Shown: positions 1-9,922 of the stretch, in pieces
Position numbering within the stretch: position 1 is the first letter of the stretch
Layout of the letters: every line of letters begins with the position of its first letter
Source of the DNA: an uncultured Lachnospiraceae bacterium
GTDB taxonomy: Bacteria; Bacillota; Clostridia; Lachnospirales; Lachnospiraceae
DNA length: 64,000 nt
Assembly (NCBI GenBank): GCA_910586725.1
Contig: CAJUJL010000001.1
Coordinates: 1 to 64,000 of the forward strand
Direction: 5' to 3'
Program-made: the position numbers and the translations under genes
The notes under the pieces: generated by a model
Databases searched by the model: none
What the model saw: the letters and a program-made list of their open reading frames with translations, nothing else
What the model was told of the DNA's origin: nothing

Positions 1-91
1 ATTCGAATGAATCACACCTGCCTCTGTTTGGGACTACCTATTTCCCGACAGCCCCATACAGCGGCAATTTGCGACAGCCTCTGCATTCTTA
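1..91. repeat. Dispersed hairpin element, copy 1 (cut by window edge)
   Basis: The right arm (about 66-91) contains a GCGGC block, then TTTGCGACAGCCTCTG, matching the right arms of the copies at 25.3 and 30.7 kb. GAATGAAT near position 5 recurs in the loop of the 30.7 kb copy. The left arm would lie outside the window. It sits just downstream of nfo and probably acts as a terminator or is a small non-coding repeat. Confidence 0.5.
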
Positions 92-112
92 TGTCAATGT
101 CATACGCCTTGA

Positions 113-946
113 TTACTTCTCACTGAACCCTCGTAACAAAGCAATTTCCTCTGCCCATCCCGCATCGTCATTCGGCGTCTCCAAAATAATCGGACGCCCC
201 TGCAGTTTGGGATGGCAGATGATTCGTTCCATTGCGGCAAGCCCAATCTGTCCCTTGCCAATTTTCTCATGCCTGTCCTTATGGGAGGAAAGCGGATTCA
301 TACTGTCATTCATATGAATTGCTTTCAGACGGTCCAGCCCGATGACCGCGTCAAATTCCTCCACCACAGAATCCAGGTTGTTTACAATGTCATATCCGGC
401 GTCCCAAACATGGCAGGTATCCAAACATACGCCCATTTTTTCTTTGCATTCCACCCGGTCTAAGACAGCCCTTAATTCTTCAAAATTCCTCCCGACTTCC
501 GATCCCTTGCCCGCCATTGTCTCAAGCAGCACCGTCGTCGTCTGATCGGGTTTTAACACCTCATTTAAAAGCGCGGCAATCAAATCAATTCCCGCCTGGG
601 TTCCCTGCCCTACATGAGAACCGGGATGAAAATTATAATAATTGCCAGGCGTATACTCCATCCGCATCAAATCATCCGCCATCGTCTCTTTTGCAAATTT
701 GCGGATGTCCTCCCTGGCAGCGCACGCATTCATCGTATAAGGAGCATGCGCCACCAGTTTTCCAAAAGAATGCTCTTCTGCAAGCGCAAGAAAACGCGCA
801 ACATCGGCCTCGTCGATCTCCTTCGCCTTTCCTCCCCTGGGATTCCTCGTAAAAAACGCAAATGTGTTCGCCCCAAGCTTCAAAGCCTGTTTCCCCATTG
901 CCTCATAGCCTTTTGAGGCTGATATGTGGCTTCCGATATAAATCAT
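113..946 (-). CDS. nfo: Deoxyribonuclease IV (AP endonuclease)
   Basis: This 277-residue protein is endonuclease IV, which nicks DNA 5' to abasic sites in base excision repair using three zinc ions. The AP-endonuclease-2 barrel is complete, with metal-ligand segments HAPY, NFHPG, LLETMAG, LDTCH, HMND, SHKDRHE and ILETP in the family order. The start follows AAGGAGGGACT, and this ribosome site overlaps the stop codon of dapL, so the gene is the last of the dapF-dapL-nfo transcript. A dispersed hairpin element follows it. The family call is secure. Confidence 0.95.
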   Translation of the reverse strand: MIYIGSHISASKGYEAMGKQALKLGANTFAFFTRNPRGGKAKEIDEADVARFLALAEEHSFGKLVAHAPYTMNACAAREDIRKFAKETMADDLMRMEYTPGNYYNFHPGSHVGQGTQAGIDLIAALLNEVLKPDQTTTVLLETMAGKGSEVGRNFEELRAVLDRVECKEKMGVCLDTCHVWDAGYDIVNNLDSVVEEFDAVIGLDRLKAIHMNDSMNPLSSHKDRHEKIGKGQIGLAAMERIICHPKLQGRPIILETPNDDAGWAEEIALLRGFSEK

Positions 947-955
947 AGTCCCTCC

Positions 956-2170
956 TTACAGCTTTTTGATTCTCTCTACCGCAGCCGCCGTATTCTCATA
1001 GCTTCCAAATGCCGTCAGCCTGAAATATCCTTCTCCGCTTGGCCCAAATCCGGAACCTGGCGTTCCAACCACGCCGGCTTTTTCTAACAGATGATCGAAA
1101 AATTCCCAGGACGTCATGCCGCCCGGCGTCTTTAGCCAAATGTAAGGCGCGTTTACACCTCCGAAAACGGTATAGCCGCACTCCTTTAAGCCCTGTTTTA
1201 TGACGGCGGCGTTCTTCATATAGTAAGCTACCTGTTCTTTCAGCTGCGCCTTTCCCTCTGCCGAATATACGGCTTCTCCGGCACGCTGCACGATGTAAGG
1301 CGCTCCGTTAAATTTCGTTCCGTGCCGTCTTGCCCACATACCGTTCAATGATATGCCATTGCACTTTAATTCTTTTGGCACAACGGTATAACCCAGGCGC
1401 ACCCCTGTAAATCCGGCATTTTTAGAAAAACTTTTCAGTTCAATCGCGCATGTCTTCGCGCCTTTACACTCATAAATGGAATGCGCCACATCCGCTTCCG
1501 AAATATACGCTTCGTACGCGCCGTCGTAGAGAATAACAGCTCCCGCCTGATTGGCATAATCCACCCATTTCTGAAGCTGATCCCTGGTCAGCGTCGTGCC
1601 GGTCGGATTGTTCGGCAAGCAAAGATATATCAAGTCCGGCGTCTCTTTGGGAAATTCCGGCACAAAGCCATTCTCTGCCGTACACGGCATGTAAATAACG
1701 TCGCTCCACCTCTCTGTTTTGGCGTCATACGTTCCCGTTCTTCCGGCCATTACGTTAGAATCCACATAAACCGGATAAACCGGATCGCATACGGCAATGC
1801 GGCTTTCTGCCGCAAAAATCTCCTGAATATTGGCAGAATCGCTTTTAGCGCCGTCGGATACGAAAATTTCATCCTCCGCAATATCACATCCTCTTGCCCT
1901 GTAATCGTTTTCCGCAATTGCTTTTCTTAAAAATTCGTAGCCTAAATCCGGCGCGTAGCCATGAAATGTTTCTGCACTGCCCATTTCATCCACCGCTTTG
2001 TGCATAGCGTCTGTAATTGCCGGCGCAAGCGGCTGCGTTACATCTCCAATCCCAAGCCGAATGATGCTTTTTTCCGGATTTTCCTGCGTAAATGCCGCTA
2101 CTTTCTTTGCGATTGTGCTGAATAAATAACTTCCCGGTAACTTCTGGTAATTCTCATTAATCTGAAACAT
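956..2170 (-). CDS. dapL: LL-diaminopimelate aminotransferase
   Basis: The enzyme converts tetrahydrodipicolinate directly to LL-diaminopimelate with glutamate as amino donor, bypassing the succinylase and acetylase routes, for lysine and peptidoglycan synthesis. It is a fold-type I PLP enzyme of 404 residues; the N-terminus MFQINENYQKLPGSYLFST is typical of DapL, CLPNNPTGT is the cofactor-site segment and SFSKNAGFTGVRLGY holds the Schiff-base lysine. I chose the second ATG (2170) because AAGGAG lies 7 nt before it but only 1 nt before the upstream ATG at 2176. It overlaps the end of dapF by 14 nt, implying translational coupling. Confidence 0.95.
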   Translation of the reverse strand: MFQINENYQKLPGSYLFSTIAKKVAAFTQENPEKSIIRLGIGDVTQPLAPAITDAMHKAVDEMGSAETFHGYAPDLGYEFLRKAIAENDYRARGCDIAEDEIFVSDGAKSDSANIQEIFAAESRIAVCDPVYPVYVDSNVMAGRTGTYDAKTERWSDVIYMPCTAENGFVPEFPKETPDLIYLCLPNNPTGTTLTRDQLQKWVDYANQAGAVILYDGAYEAYISEADVAHSIYECKGAKTCAIELKSFSKNAGFTGVRLGYTVVPKELKCNGISLNGMWARRHGTKFNGAPYIVQRAGEAVYSAEGKAQLKEQVAYYMKNAAVIKQGLKECGYTVFGGVNAPYIWLKTPGGMTSWEFFDHLLEKAGVVGTPGSGFGPSGEGYFRLTAFGSYENTAAAVERIKKL

Positions 2171-3041
2171 GTCCATTCTCCTTTATTTTCTGTTCTTGCT
2201 GTGTCCCACAGGGATACTCTCCGTCAAATACAATTGCTGCCGGTCCTGTCATAAAAACGGCGTCCTGCGTTCTGTCCCATTGTATGCGCAAATCGCCGCC
2301 CAAAAGATGAACCGTCACTTCCTCATCCGCAAGCCCGTTTGCAATTGCAGCCGCAGCGGTCGCGCATGCTCCCGTTCCGCAGGCAAGCGTCTCACCGCTT
2401 CCGCGTTCCCATACGCGCATACGAAGCGTTTTACGGTCGATCACATTGACAAATTCCGTATTGATTCTGCTTGGAAACCGTTCATGGTTTTCAAAAAACG
2501 GGCCCATCTTCTCTAAATCCAGATCCCGCACATCTTCTTTCAGAAAAACAACGCAATGGGGATTTCCCATCGATACGCACGTAACCAAATAGTCTGTTCC
2601 GTTCACCAAAAGCGGCTGCGATATTACGGTTGCCTCCGTCGATACTACAGGGATCTTCTCCGCCGCAAATTCCGGTTTTCCCATATCCACTTTTACAAGA
2701 ACCGCTTCTTTGTTTTGCACCGTTAATTTAAGCGTCTTAACGCCGCCCAGTGTTTCTATGCGTACCGTTGTCTTGTCGGTGAGTCCTCTGTCGTACACGT
2801 ATTTCCCGACACAGCGAATGCCGTTGCCGCACATCTCGCCCCTTGAACCGTCGGCATTGTACATTTCCATTTCAAAATCAGCGATTTTTGAGGGCTTAAT
2901 CAAAATCAATCCGTCCGATCCTATGCCGAAATGACGGTCACTGACCAAAACAGCCAGCCTGGAAGGATTTTCTATGGTCTCTTCCAAACAGTTGATATAG
3001 ACGTAATCGTTGCCGGCGCCGTGCATTTTTGTAAATTTCAT
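2157..3041 (-). CDS. dapF: Diaminopimelate epimerase
   Basis: DapF converts LL-DAP to meso-DAP, the substrate for lysine decarboxylation and peptidoglycan cross-links. The 294-residue protein has both catalytic cysteine motifs, CGNGIRC in the first half and CGTGAC in the second, and the N-terminus MKFTKMHGAGNDYVYI is standard. The start has GAGGAGG upstream. DapF and DapL act on consecutive metabolites, which fits their overlap in one transcript. hisA ends 67 nt upstream and may be co-transcribed. Confidence 0.96.
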   Translation of the reverse strand: MKFTKMHGAGNDYVYINCLEETIENPSRLAVLVSDRHFGIGSDGLILIKPSKIADFEMEMYNADGSRGEMCGNGIRCVGKYVYDRGLTDKTTVRIETLGGVKTLKLTVQNKEAVLVKVDMGKPEFAAEKIPVVSTEATVISQPLLVNGTDYLVTCVSMGNPHCVVFLKEDVRDLDLEKMGPFFENHERFPSRINTEFVNVIDRKTLRMRVWERGSGETLACGTGACATAAAAIANGLADEEVTVHLLGGDLRIQWDRTQDAVFMTGPAAIVFDGEYPCGTQQEQKIKENGHVSD

Positions 3042-3108
3042 TCCCTTGCCTCCTCATTATGATTCCTTGTTTTTCCTTCAAATATGATACATCAAACAGA
3101 AAGAATAT

Positions 3109-3906
3109 TCAACAATTTACGTCCTCCTTACTCCTTTTGATAAAATCCAATACGTCTTTATATTTCATGCCCCCGCCAAATACATCAAGAGCGCTTCCAA
3201 TCGTGACATGCAATTTGTTGTTTCCTTCTGTTTTTAAAAGTTCCAAATCTGCAAAACACCCTACGCCTCCCGCATACGTTATGGGAATTTTGCCCCAGTT
3301 CCCCAGGATCTTTACCAGTTCCCGTTCTATGCCGGACGCCTTCCCTTCCACATCCACGGCGTGAACCAGAAATTCATCCGCATATTCCATCATAGAGTCC
3401 AGAAAATCTTCCGTAATCTTTTCATCCGTAAATTTCTGCCAGCGGTCTGTCACAATATAATAGTCCTTTCCTCTTTTCCGACAGCTGAAATCCAGCGTCA
3501 GGCGCTCCTTTCCCGTCAAAGCCGACATTTTTTTCAGATTCTCATAATTTACCTTTCCATCCGTAAAAACAAAGGACGTAACAATGACATGACTTGCTCC
3601 GGCGCCAAGAAACTCTTCCGCATTTTCCAAACAGACGCCTCCTCCCGCCTGCAAACCGTTCGGGTACGCTGAAAGCGCAGACAACGCCTGCTGCCTGGTG
3701 GCCTCATAATACGGGCTGTCTTTGGAATTTAACAAAATAACATGGCCGCCTTTGATCCCGTCTTTTTTGTAAAATTGCGCAAAATACGATGCATCCTGTT
3801 CCGACACAAAATTCTCCTTCGCCTGATCTTTCCTGTCTCTTAAACTGCTGCCTACAATCTGCTTGACTTTCCCGTTATGAATATCAATACACGGACGAAA
3901 TTCCAT
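3109..3906 (-). CDS. hisA: Phosphoribosylformimino-AICAR-phosphate isomerase, eukaryote-like HisA
   Basis: HisA catalyses the ProFAR to PRFAR isomerisation, the fourth step of histidine synthesis. The 265-residue barrel begins MEFRPCIDIHNGKVKQIVG and contains LQAGGGVC, TLDFSCRK and ITYAGGVGCFADL, with DFSCRK replacing the usual bacterial segment. From memory of the families this resembles the fungal/plant HIS6 branch more than canonical bacterial HisA. The start at 3906 has AAGGAGGAGCGGT immediately upstream; the open frame extends 13 codons further without a site. No other his gene adjoins; a hisC lies at 31-32 kb. Confidence 0.88.
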   Translation of the reverse strand: MEFRPCIDIHNGKVKQIVGSSLRDRKDQAKENFVSEQDASYFAQFYKKDGIKGGHVILLNSKDSPYYEATRQQALSALSAYPNGLQAGGGVCLENAEEFLGAGASHVIVTSFVFTDGKVNYENLKKMSALTGKERLTLDFSCRKRGKDYYIVTDRWQKFTDEKITEDFLDSMMEYADEFLVHAVDVEGKASGIERELVKILGNWGKIPITYAGGVGCFADLELLKTEGNNKLHVTIGSALDVFGGGMKYKDVLDFIKRSKEDVNC

Positions 3907-3926
3907 ACCGCTCCTCCTTACATTTG

Positions 3927-3966
3927 GCAAAACGACGAAGTTCACCTGTCAGAACTCCGTCGTTTC
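3927..3966 (-). terminator. Terminator downstream of the M60 peptidase gene
   Basis: On the minus strand the arms AAACGACG and CGTCGTTT, extended by GAGTT/AACTT, enclose a loop of about 10 nt and are followed by TTTTG. It lies between the M60 stop and the hisA start. Confidence 0.7.
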
Positions 3967-3979
3967 TATTTTTATCACG

Positions 3980-6900
3980 CTACATTTTTAATTTTTTAGT
4001 TTTGGAAAATGCGCCGTATATTTTCTGGTTTGCACCGTCCATGCGATAAGCGCGCACTTTAAATATGTATTTCTTGCCTTTCTTTAACTTGCCGCTTTTA
4101 ACGGAAGTTTTTTTGGCGGAAGCATTTTTTATTTTCTTAAAAGCTCCCTTTTGCTTCATCCAGATTTCATATCCCTGCGCCTGCTTATTCTTTTTCCATT
4201 GCACAGTTGCTTTGGATCCGGATTTTTTTACTTTTTTTATGGTTGTTTTGGAGGGCTTTGTCGTACTCCATACTTCGTCGGAAAACTCACCCTTCGCATT
4301 TCCCTGATTAGAATAAGCCCTGACTTTGTATGTATAAGCAGTTCCTCCCGCAAGCGCTCCATCCGTATAAGACGTCGCGTTTACTGTCCGAATCATTTCA
4401 AATGCACCGCCGTTTTTCGGCGCACGGTAAATTTCATATCCGTCCGCACCGGATACGGCCGACCACGTCAGCGTCAGAGACTTCGTCGTATGTCCTCCAA
4501 CCGCAAGCCCCGTTGTTTTTGCGATTTTACCGGAAATTCCGGAAATATCAGGATTTTCGGGATTTTCTTCATTCGGCGGAATATAGATTTTTCTCTCGAT
4601 TACTTTGACCTGATAAGTCCGGGGGCCATCCCACCCCTCTTGAAACGCAGAGATTACGGCTTCGCCGATTCCGGCGCCGGTAATGTTCCCCACCGCATCT
4701 ACCGTCGCAATTTCTTCATGATCCGACTCCCACTGTATCATTCCGGCTCCGGTCAGATCAAGGGAATTATTTGCCGTCAGACGCGCGGTTTCTCCAACCA
4801 TAAGCTTTAAATTGTCTTTATCCTGGGTAAGATAAAACCTGGCGTCTCCCAGGGAAACCAATGCGCCTTCATCCCCCGTAACTACGATTTTTAACTTCTT
4901 TCTTCCGCTGATGTCAATATACAGCGCTTTAGCAAAATCACCGCTTTCCATTCTGCCGGATTCATATATAAGCGCATCGTCTCCGTAAATCTGTATCCAA
5001 GCCGCTTTCCCCTTCGCCGTTTCATTGTCCACGCCCGCATAGGCTGCAAAAATATCAAAATTTTTACCCTCTATATCATATGTCACAGCTGTACGCGGCC
5101 GCATCCCGACTCCTTTTGAAAATGTCTTCGCGGCGCCGTTTACGATCAGGGATATTGCTTTTCCGTTCCCGTTTGCGTCTTTTTGCGGAGCTTTTGTGCC
5201 GGCTTCCGGCATTCCGTCCGCAAGACTGCCCAGGTATATATCCGTATCGTTGATCGAAATCTCTTTTTTCTCATATAAGTAAAATTCCGAAGCCGAAATA
5301 AAATTTCCATTTGCGGCAGAAGTTACATGTATGCGGATCCTTCTTGCGTTTACGGCGTCAAACTCCAGAGATTTTACGGATCCGTTGTTTACCCACAAAA
5401 CTTCCGGATGGGAAATCTTTTTAAAATCATCGCCGTCTGACGATTCGCTGTAATACAATTCACACGTTAAAATGGTTCCATTGCCTCCACCCTTCCTTGG
5501 CACATATTCCAATTTGCCGATGTCCATATTCTCGCTGAGTGTAATGGTATAATTGGTATTTTTATCTTCCTCAAAATTTACTTTTTTATCGTTGCTTCCA
5601 CTGTAATTGCTGTGCCAGAATGTATCTTCGTCCCCGTCCACAGCCCAGGATCCCGGCCCATTCTCACCTTTTCCCTCTTCACTGTCCGCTTTTCCCGTCA
5701 TGCTGCCGGAGGGTATTTTCCTATATGTGGGAATCGAATTCTGACCGGTAAAAATTCCCCATTTTTTGTCATATTCCGCTTTTTTCTCCTCCGAAAGGGA
5801 CTGGTAGGCGTTTTGAATTACCATTTTTTCCTGATGGAACTTTTCCGGATTCTGCAATAATGCGCCATTCATTTCGCTTGCGGCATTCTGAGAATATTGA
5901 TTGAGGCAGCTCAAATATACGTTTTCCCGCTTGCTCTCATCCCAGGACTCCTGCATCAGCCCGTATTTAGTCATAACATATGCGTTTTCACCCTTGGTAG
6001 GCTCATAGCCAACTGCTTTATCGCCAAAATTCGTACTCATCATACGCATTCTGGAATGCCCTTCATCATGGGTAATCACAAGCCTTGAACCAATGGGAAA
6101 ATCCAATTCCTTTGTATCTTCCTCAAGCAATTTATCTCCTATGATCGTCTGGCTGTAGAGTTCTTCCCCGGAAGGGCTAAAGATTCTCACGCCCGCATAT
6201 TCCATATCTGTATAATAAAAATGAGGCTCTATTGCCAGCGTATGCCATGTCAGCTTTTCTGCGGAAGTGTCCACCGTAACATACGCGAAAAGTCCGTCCG
6301 ACATGCCGTGAAGCATCAATTTCAAATCGTCTGCAAGCGCATTTCCCGTTATTTTCCTGTAAGTAATCTCTTGCTTCTTATTCCCTTTTGATGCAATCAA
6401 ACAGGTATTGCCATAAGCATATGCCGCTGCATTCGGAGCCGGAAGCTCTACTTCGTAAGCGCCAATCGGCAGTTCTGTGCGCACAGTTTCAGACGTAATC
6501 GGAAGTGATTTTACAATTTGCTTTCCATTCTTAATCACCAGATTTTTGTTCCGAACCTGTTCCAAATCATCAATCTGAATCTGGAATTCCACCTGGCTTT
6601 TATATCCCGTATATGCCAGATCGTCTGCTTCAACCAGACAGTAAACACCCGGAAGGTTTAACTTCTTTCTGATCTGAGTCGCCAGCTGCTCATCTAAAAC
6701 CAAATCGTAAAGATAATATAAAATCGGATCATCCGCCTCATATATCTCATTTTCCACTTTAATCGACGGCTTGATATGATAGGTTTCAAAATACGGAACC
6801 ATATTGTATCCGCTTTTGCTGAAACTTTCAACCACGGCATCGGAAGAACCGCGCATTTTTTTGTTTTCGTAGTAGTATTTCCGGTATGATTCATGCATAC

Positions 6901-8326
6901 GGGAAACCGTATTTTTCGGTCCGATCCGGTCCAGCGCATTGGTAAACATATGAAGGCTTACCTGATAGTGCTGCGCTCCCGCCACAATACCATTAAAAGA
7001 ACTCGTTTCTTTTTTACGGGCAAGAGATTTTTTCTCCAGCGTAGCCAGACGCTCTTCCATCGTCGGCTCGTTCGAATCTCCCATAAGCCAGCCAAATTCT
7101 GTGGCCGGACGATAGGTTTTCTCAAAATAATGCCCCATGATATTGTTGGTCGTCTCAACAAAAGAATTCTCCTGCGTGGCTATGGCTCCTTCGTATCCAT
7201 GCCCAAACTCATGCAAAGAAAGCCAGCTGCGCGTCAGATAGTCCTGTAAACTGTCACCGTTAAACGCACTGTGGTCGGAACCGTAATACGCCGCTCCGGC
7301 TCCGTTTACATTTGCTTTAATAAAAAATTTGCCGCGTATATTCTGATTGTATGGTTCGTCCGCGTAAAAATCCAGTCCCGCGAATTCGTCATACTGTTTT
7401 ACAAAATCCGCATACCATTCCAGCATTTCATCAATTGATTGAAAACGATATTCCGGCACTCTAGTATACGAAGAGTTTACGATGTTGTCTTTATCCTTGA
7501 TCGGAACAAGGAACGTGGCCGCGGATCCTTCCAGAATAGCAAACGGCGCCTGTGAATCAGACCAGCGGTCAAAAAAAAGGTCTTCATCATCCCCGTAACG
7601 GTAATAAGGAATTTCTTTCAAATCATCCGTCCATTTATATTCCAGCACCGGCTGTACCCGGTTCTCTTTCGGCGTCTGGATAAACGGCACGCTCGCCACT
7701 CCATAAGAATTTGACAATGTTACCCATTCACCGCTGGCAGGAATCGTTTCTCTGTTTTCGTGTTCCTGATCCAAATTATAAAAGCCGATATTTAAATCCT
7801 TTCCGAACTCATCCGCATTGACCAGGCGAATCTCAAGTTCCCCGCCCGCCGGAAGGTAAAATCCCAGGCTTTGTCTGTCATGATAATACCCTCGGTTAAA
7901 TCCGATGCTCGTCAAATGCGACGCGCTCCCTAAAGTATACAGTTTTCTTTGTACGAGCTTTTCTGATGTCTCCCCTTTTTCCAATACATTTACCGTAGTC
8001 TCCATGCTCGTCGTATGTTGATCGGAATCGGTAATCGTATATGTAAGTCTGTATGTTCCCGGTTTTGCCGTGTCGATTGTACCGGTTCGAATCACTTTGG
8101 TCGTAAGATCTCCGTCTTCCAGATCATCGGCAAAAATTCTGTTCCTGCTGACCGTTTCATCCCAGTCTTCGCCCGCGTGCACCCATGTCCGGGTAACCCC
8201 CGACAACGCCGGTTCCCTGTATATGTCAGGTTCCTTATCTTCGGCATAAACCGAAATCCCTGAAAGGCAAATCGCCGCTGCAGAAAAAAAAGCGGCCGCA
8301 ACTATTTTTTTACTACAATGTCCCAT
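3980..8326 (-). CDS. Secreted M60-family (enhancin-like) mucin peptidase, multimodular
   Basis: The protein has 1448 residues. Visible parts in order: signal peptide (1-30, ending SVYA); Ig-like DUF5011-type domain (about 32-98); M60 accessory and zinc-peptidase region (about 105-560) with HEFGH at 372-376 and a likely third ligand Glu391; an alpha-helical part to about 860; F5/8C carbohydrate-binding domain (about 865-1020); NPCBM domain (about 1027-1165); BIG2 (about 1165-1250); two FN3 domains, the second very lysine-rich. M60 enzymes cleave mucin-type O-glycoproteins and the two CBM types fit glycan targeting. There is no LPxTG. The start at 8326 is preceded by GGAGGTAAAG, which lies inside the longer frame. 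It follows the ligase-like gene by 31 nt and has its own terminator. Family and secretion are secure; the exact substrate is inferred. Confidence 0.92.
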   Translation of the reverse strand: MGHCSKKIVAAAFFSAAAICLSGISVYAEDKEPDIYREPALSGVTRTWVHAGEDWDETVSRNRIFADDLEDGDLTTKVIRTGTIDTAKPGTYRLTYTITDSDQHTTSMETTVNVLEKGETSEKLVQRKLYTLGSASHLTSIGFNRGYYHDRQSLGFYLPAGGELEIRLVNADEFGKDLNIGFYNLDQEHENRETIPASGEWVTLSNSYGVASVPFIQTPKENRVQPVLEYKWTDDLKEIPYYRYGDDEDLFFDRWSDSQAPFAILEGSAATFLVPIKDKDNIVNSSYTRVPEYRFQSIDEMLEWYADFVKQYDEFAGLDFYADEPYNQNIRGKFFIKANVNGAGAAYYGSDHSAFNGDSLQDYLTRSWLSLHEFGHGYEGAIATQENSFVETTNNIMGHYFEKTYRPATEFGWLMGDSNEPTMEERLATLEKKSLARKKETSSFNGIVAGAQHYQVSLHMFTNALDRIGPKNTVSRMHESYRKYYYENKKMRGSSDAVVESFSKSGYNMVPYFETYHIKPSIKVENEIYEADDPILYYLYDLVLDEQLATQIRKKLNLPGVYCLVEADDLAYTGYKSQVEFQIQIDDLEQVRNKNLVIKNGKQIVKSLPITSETVRTELPIGAYEVELPAPNAAAYAYGNTCLIASKGNKKQEITYRKITGNALADDLKLMLHGMSDGLFAYVTVDTSAEKLTWHTLAIEPHFYYTDMEYAGVRIFSPSGEELYSQTIIGDKLLEEDTKELDFPIGSRLVITHDEGHSRMRMMSTNFGDKAVGYEPTKGENAYVMTKYGLMQESWDESKRENVYLSCLNQYSQNAASEMNGALLQNPEKFHQEKMVIQNAYQSLSEEKKAEYDKKWGIFTGQNSIPTYRKIPSGSMTGKADSEEGKGENGPGSWAVDGDEDTFWHSNYSGSNDKKVNFEEDKNTNYTITLSENMDIGKLEYVPRKGGGNGTILTCELYYSESSDGDDFKKISHPEVLWVNNGSVKSLEFDAVNARRIRIHVTSAANGNFISASEFYLYEKKEISINDTDIYLGSLADGMPEAGTKAPQKDANGNGKAISLIVNGAAKTFSKGVGMRPRTAVTYDIEGKNFDIFAAYAGVDNETAKGKAAWIQIYGDDALIYESGRMESGDFAKALYIDISGRKKLKIVVTGDEGALVSLGDARFYLTQDKDNLKLMVGETARLTANNSLDLTGAGMIQWESDHEEIATVDAVGNITGAGIGEAVISAFQEGWDGPRTYQVKVIERKIYIPPNEENPENPDISGISGKIAKTTGLAVGGHTTKSLTLTWSAVSGADGYEIYRAPKNGGAFEMIRTVNATSYTDGALAGGTAYTYKVRAYSNQGNAKGEFSDEVWSTTKPSKTTIKKVKKSGSKATVQWKKNKQAQGYEIWMKQKGAFKKIKNASAKKTSVKSGKLKKGKKYIFKVRAYRMDGANQKIYGAFSKTKKLKM

Positions 8327-8357
8327 CTTTACCTCCATATAAAATTAGTCATTACAT

Positions 8358-9902
8358 TTATGAAACTTCTTCCGGAGAAGAATATGCCATACCCATAATG
8401 ATAAATACAAGCGGTATTACAAATATGGTAAAACTGTTTACCAGGCCCTGCACCAAAAATGATGCCAGCGTCATAATCACAACCATCTGCATTTCCCGGT
8501 TCTTTCTTTTCTTCACAGAATAGGAAATCGCAGAAAAAATACCTCCGAAAAATCCAATAGCGCCCACAATGCCTGTTGTAGAAAGCACATGCAGAAAATC
8601 GTTGTGCGGATCATAAAATATACTGTTAAACCTTTCTACCATGTCGGTCCCATAAGCAGGATATATAAAATCATAAAAGCATCCCAGGCCACATCCAAAT
8701 ATCTTGTTTACAATTGGCATATCAGAAAACACTTTAACCGTTCTGGTCCAGATATAACCTCTTAAGCTTCCTGTCGTATCTTTTAAAATCAGACCGTCTA
8801 ATGCATTGCCGGAAGCGGCCTCACGGAAAAAGAAATTTAAAACAAGCACAAACGCAATAACCGCGGCCAGCAGGATGAGCATACCGAATTTATATACCTT
8901 CTGCAAGCGCACCATGCATTCTTCCCGAACCGTTTTCACTTTTTTCTGCAGTAAGAATAAAAAAGCGATCAAAACAAGCTCCGCAGCAATCACTTCTGTT
9001 CTTAAAAGCAATGCGTTCAGCCCGTCGAAATCGTACATATGGTCTTTTAAAACGAGTTTTAACAGATACACGGAAATATTTGCGGCAAAAAATATCTGCG
9101 CAACCGAAAGATATTTCACAAACCAGTCTGTTTTTTCCAATGCAAAATACAGTAAAAACGCAAAGGCAAACACCAGTAATACAACGCCGCTCTCCGCACG
9201 CAGACAAATCATATCCATAAATCCGATATACAGATACACGGCAATGACGCGCTTCATCAGCGCTTCTTTGTAAATAAGGTACAGAACCATTGCAGCCGGA
9301 AGCATCAGACTGATATAAGACACATTATAATTGATATTGCCGATCGGGCTGACAAAAATGCCCCTTTGCTCCTGCACAATGTCTTTCTGCATATTTAATA
9401 TATCCGTTTTGCAGGTAATAAAAATGCCGCTTAAATAAATGAATCCGCTCGCAAGCAGATTGATCCGTATCAATTTCTCGTTGAACCTGCCGTATCTTTT
9501 TACGGCATAAAAACTTAACACACAAAGAATCAAAATCAAAGACCCTGTCTTGATTCTGTCATTTCCGTAAAATGCCGATTCCATATCATAACCGACAAAC
9601 GTAGATACAATCGCCGCCGTCAGGAACAGAAACACAAAAATATCATTTCTGTCAAATTGAAACTTCCGATGCTCTTTGGCACAGGAGATGCAGTTTCTGA
9701 TCAGAACAATCAGCATCAGGCACAAAAACACCCCCGAAACCGTGACAAAAAAGTTATATTTCATCGAATGGATCCCGATCAGATGGCCGGGATAAAATAC
9801 CGGGAATAACCCAAACATAACCAGCAAATACATTTTTGTAATTTCGCTTCCCATAAATTCGGTTACATTGATCTGTTCTGTTTTCTTTTTTCCTTTTCCC
9901 AT
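8358..9902 (-). CDS. O-antigen ligase/polymerase-like membrane protein
   Basis: This is a polytopic membrane protein of about 514 residues with roughly ten or more hydrophobic segments. A large loop containing GCGLGCFYDFIYPAYGT and PHNDFLHVLSTTGIVG is typical of the O-antigen ligase/Wzy family, where PHNxxL is the hallmark. Such proteins polymerise or transfer lipid-linked glycans outside the membrane. The start is uncertain: the frame is open from a TTG at 9998 and an ATG lies at 9914, but the ATG at 9902 has AGGGCGG just before it and leaves the leader hairpin untranslated. No glycosyltransferases adjoin. The M60 gene follows at 31 nt, so the two are probably co-transcribed. The glycan substrate is unknown. 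Confidence 0.72.
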   Translation of the reverse strand: MGKGKKKTEQINVTEFMGSEITKMYLLVMFGLFPVFYPGHLIGIHSMKYNFFVTVSGVFLCLMLIVLIRNCISCAKEHRKFQFDRNDIFVFLFLTAAIVSTFVGYDMESAFYGNDRIKTGSLILILCVLSFYAVKRYGRFNEKLIRINLLASGFIYLSGIFITCKTDILNMQKDIVQEQRGIFVSPIGNINYNVSYISLMLPAAMVLYLIYKEALMKRVIAVYLYIGFMDMICLRAESGVVLLVFAFAFLLYFALEKTDWFVKYLSVAQIFFAANISVYLLKLVLKDHMYDFDGLNALLLRTEVIAAELVLIAFLFLLQKKVKTVREECMVRLQKVYKFGMLILLAAVIAFVLVLNFFFREAASGNALDGLILKDTTGSLRGYIWTRTVKVFSDMPIVNKIFGCGLGCFYDFIYPAYGTDMVERFNSIFYDPHNDFLHVLSTTGIVGAIGFFGGIFSAISYSVKKRKNREMQMVVIMTLASFLVQGLVNSFTIFVIPLVFIIMGMAYSSPEEVS

Positions 9903-9922
9903 ATCCGCCCTCATCAAAACAG

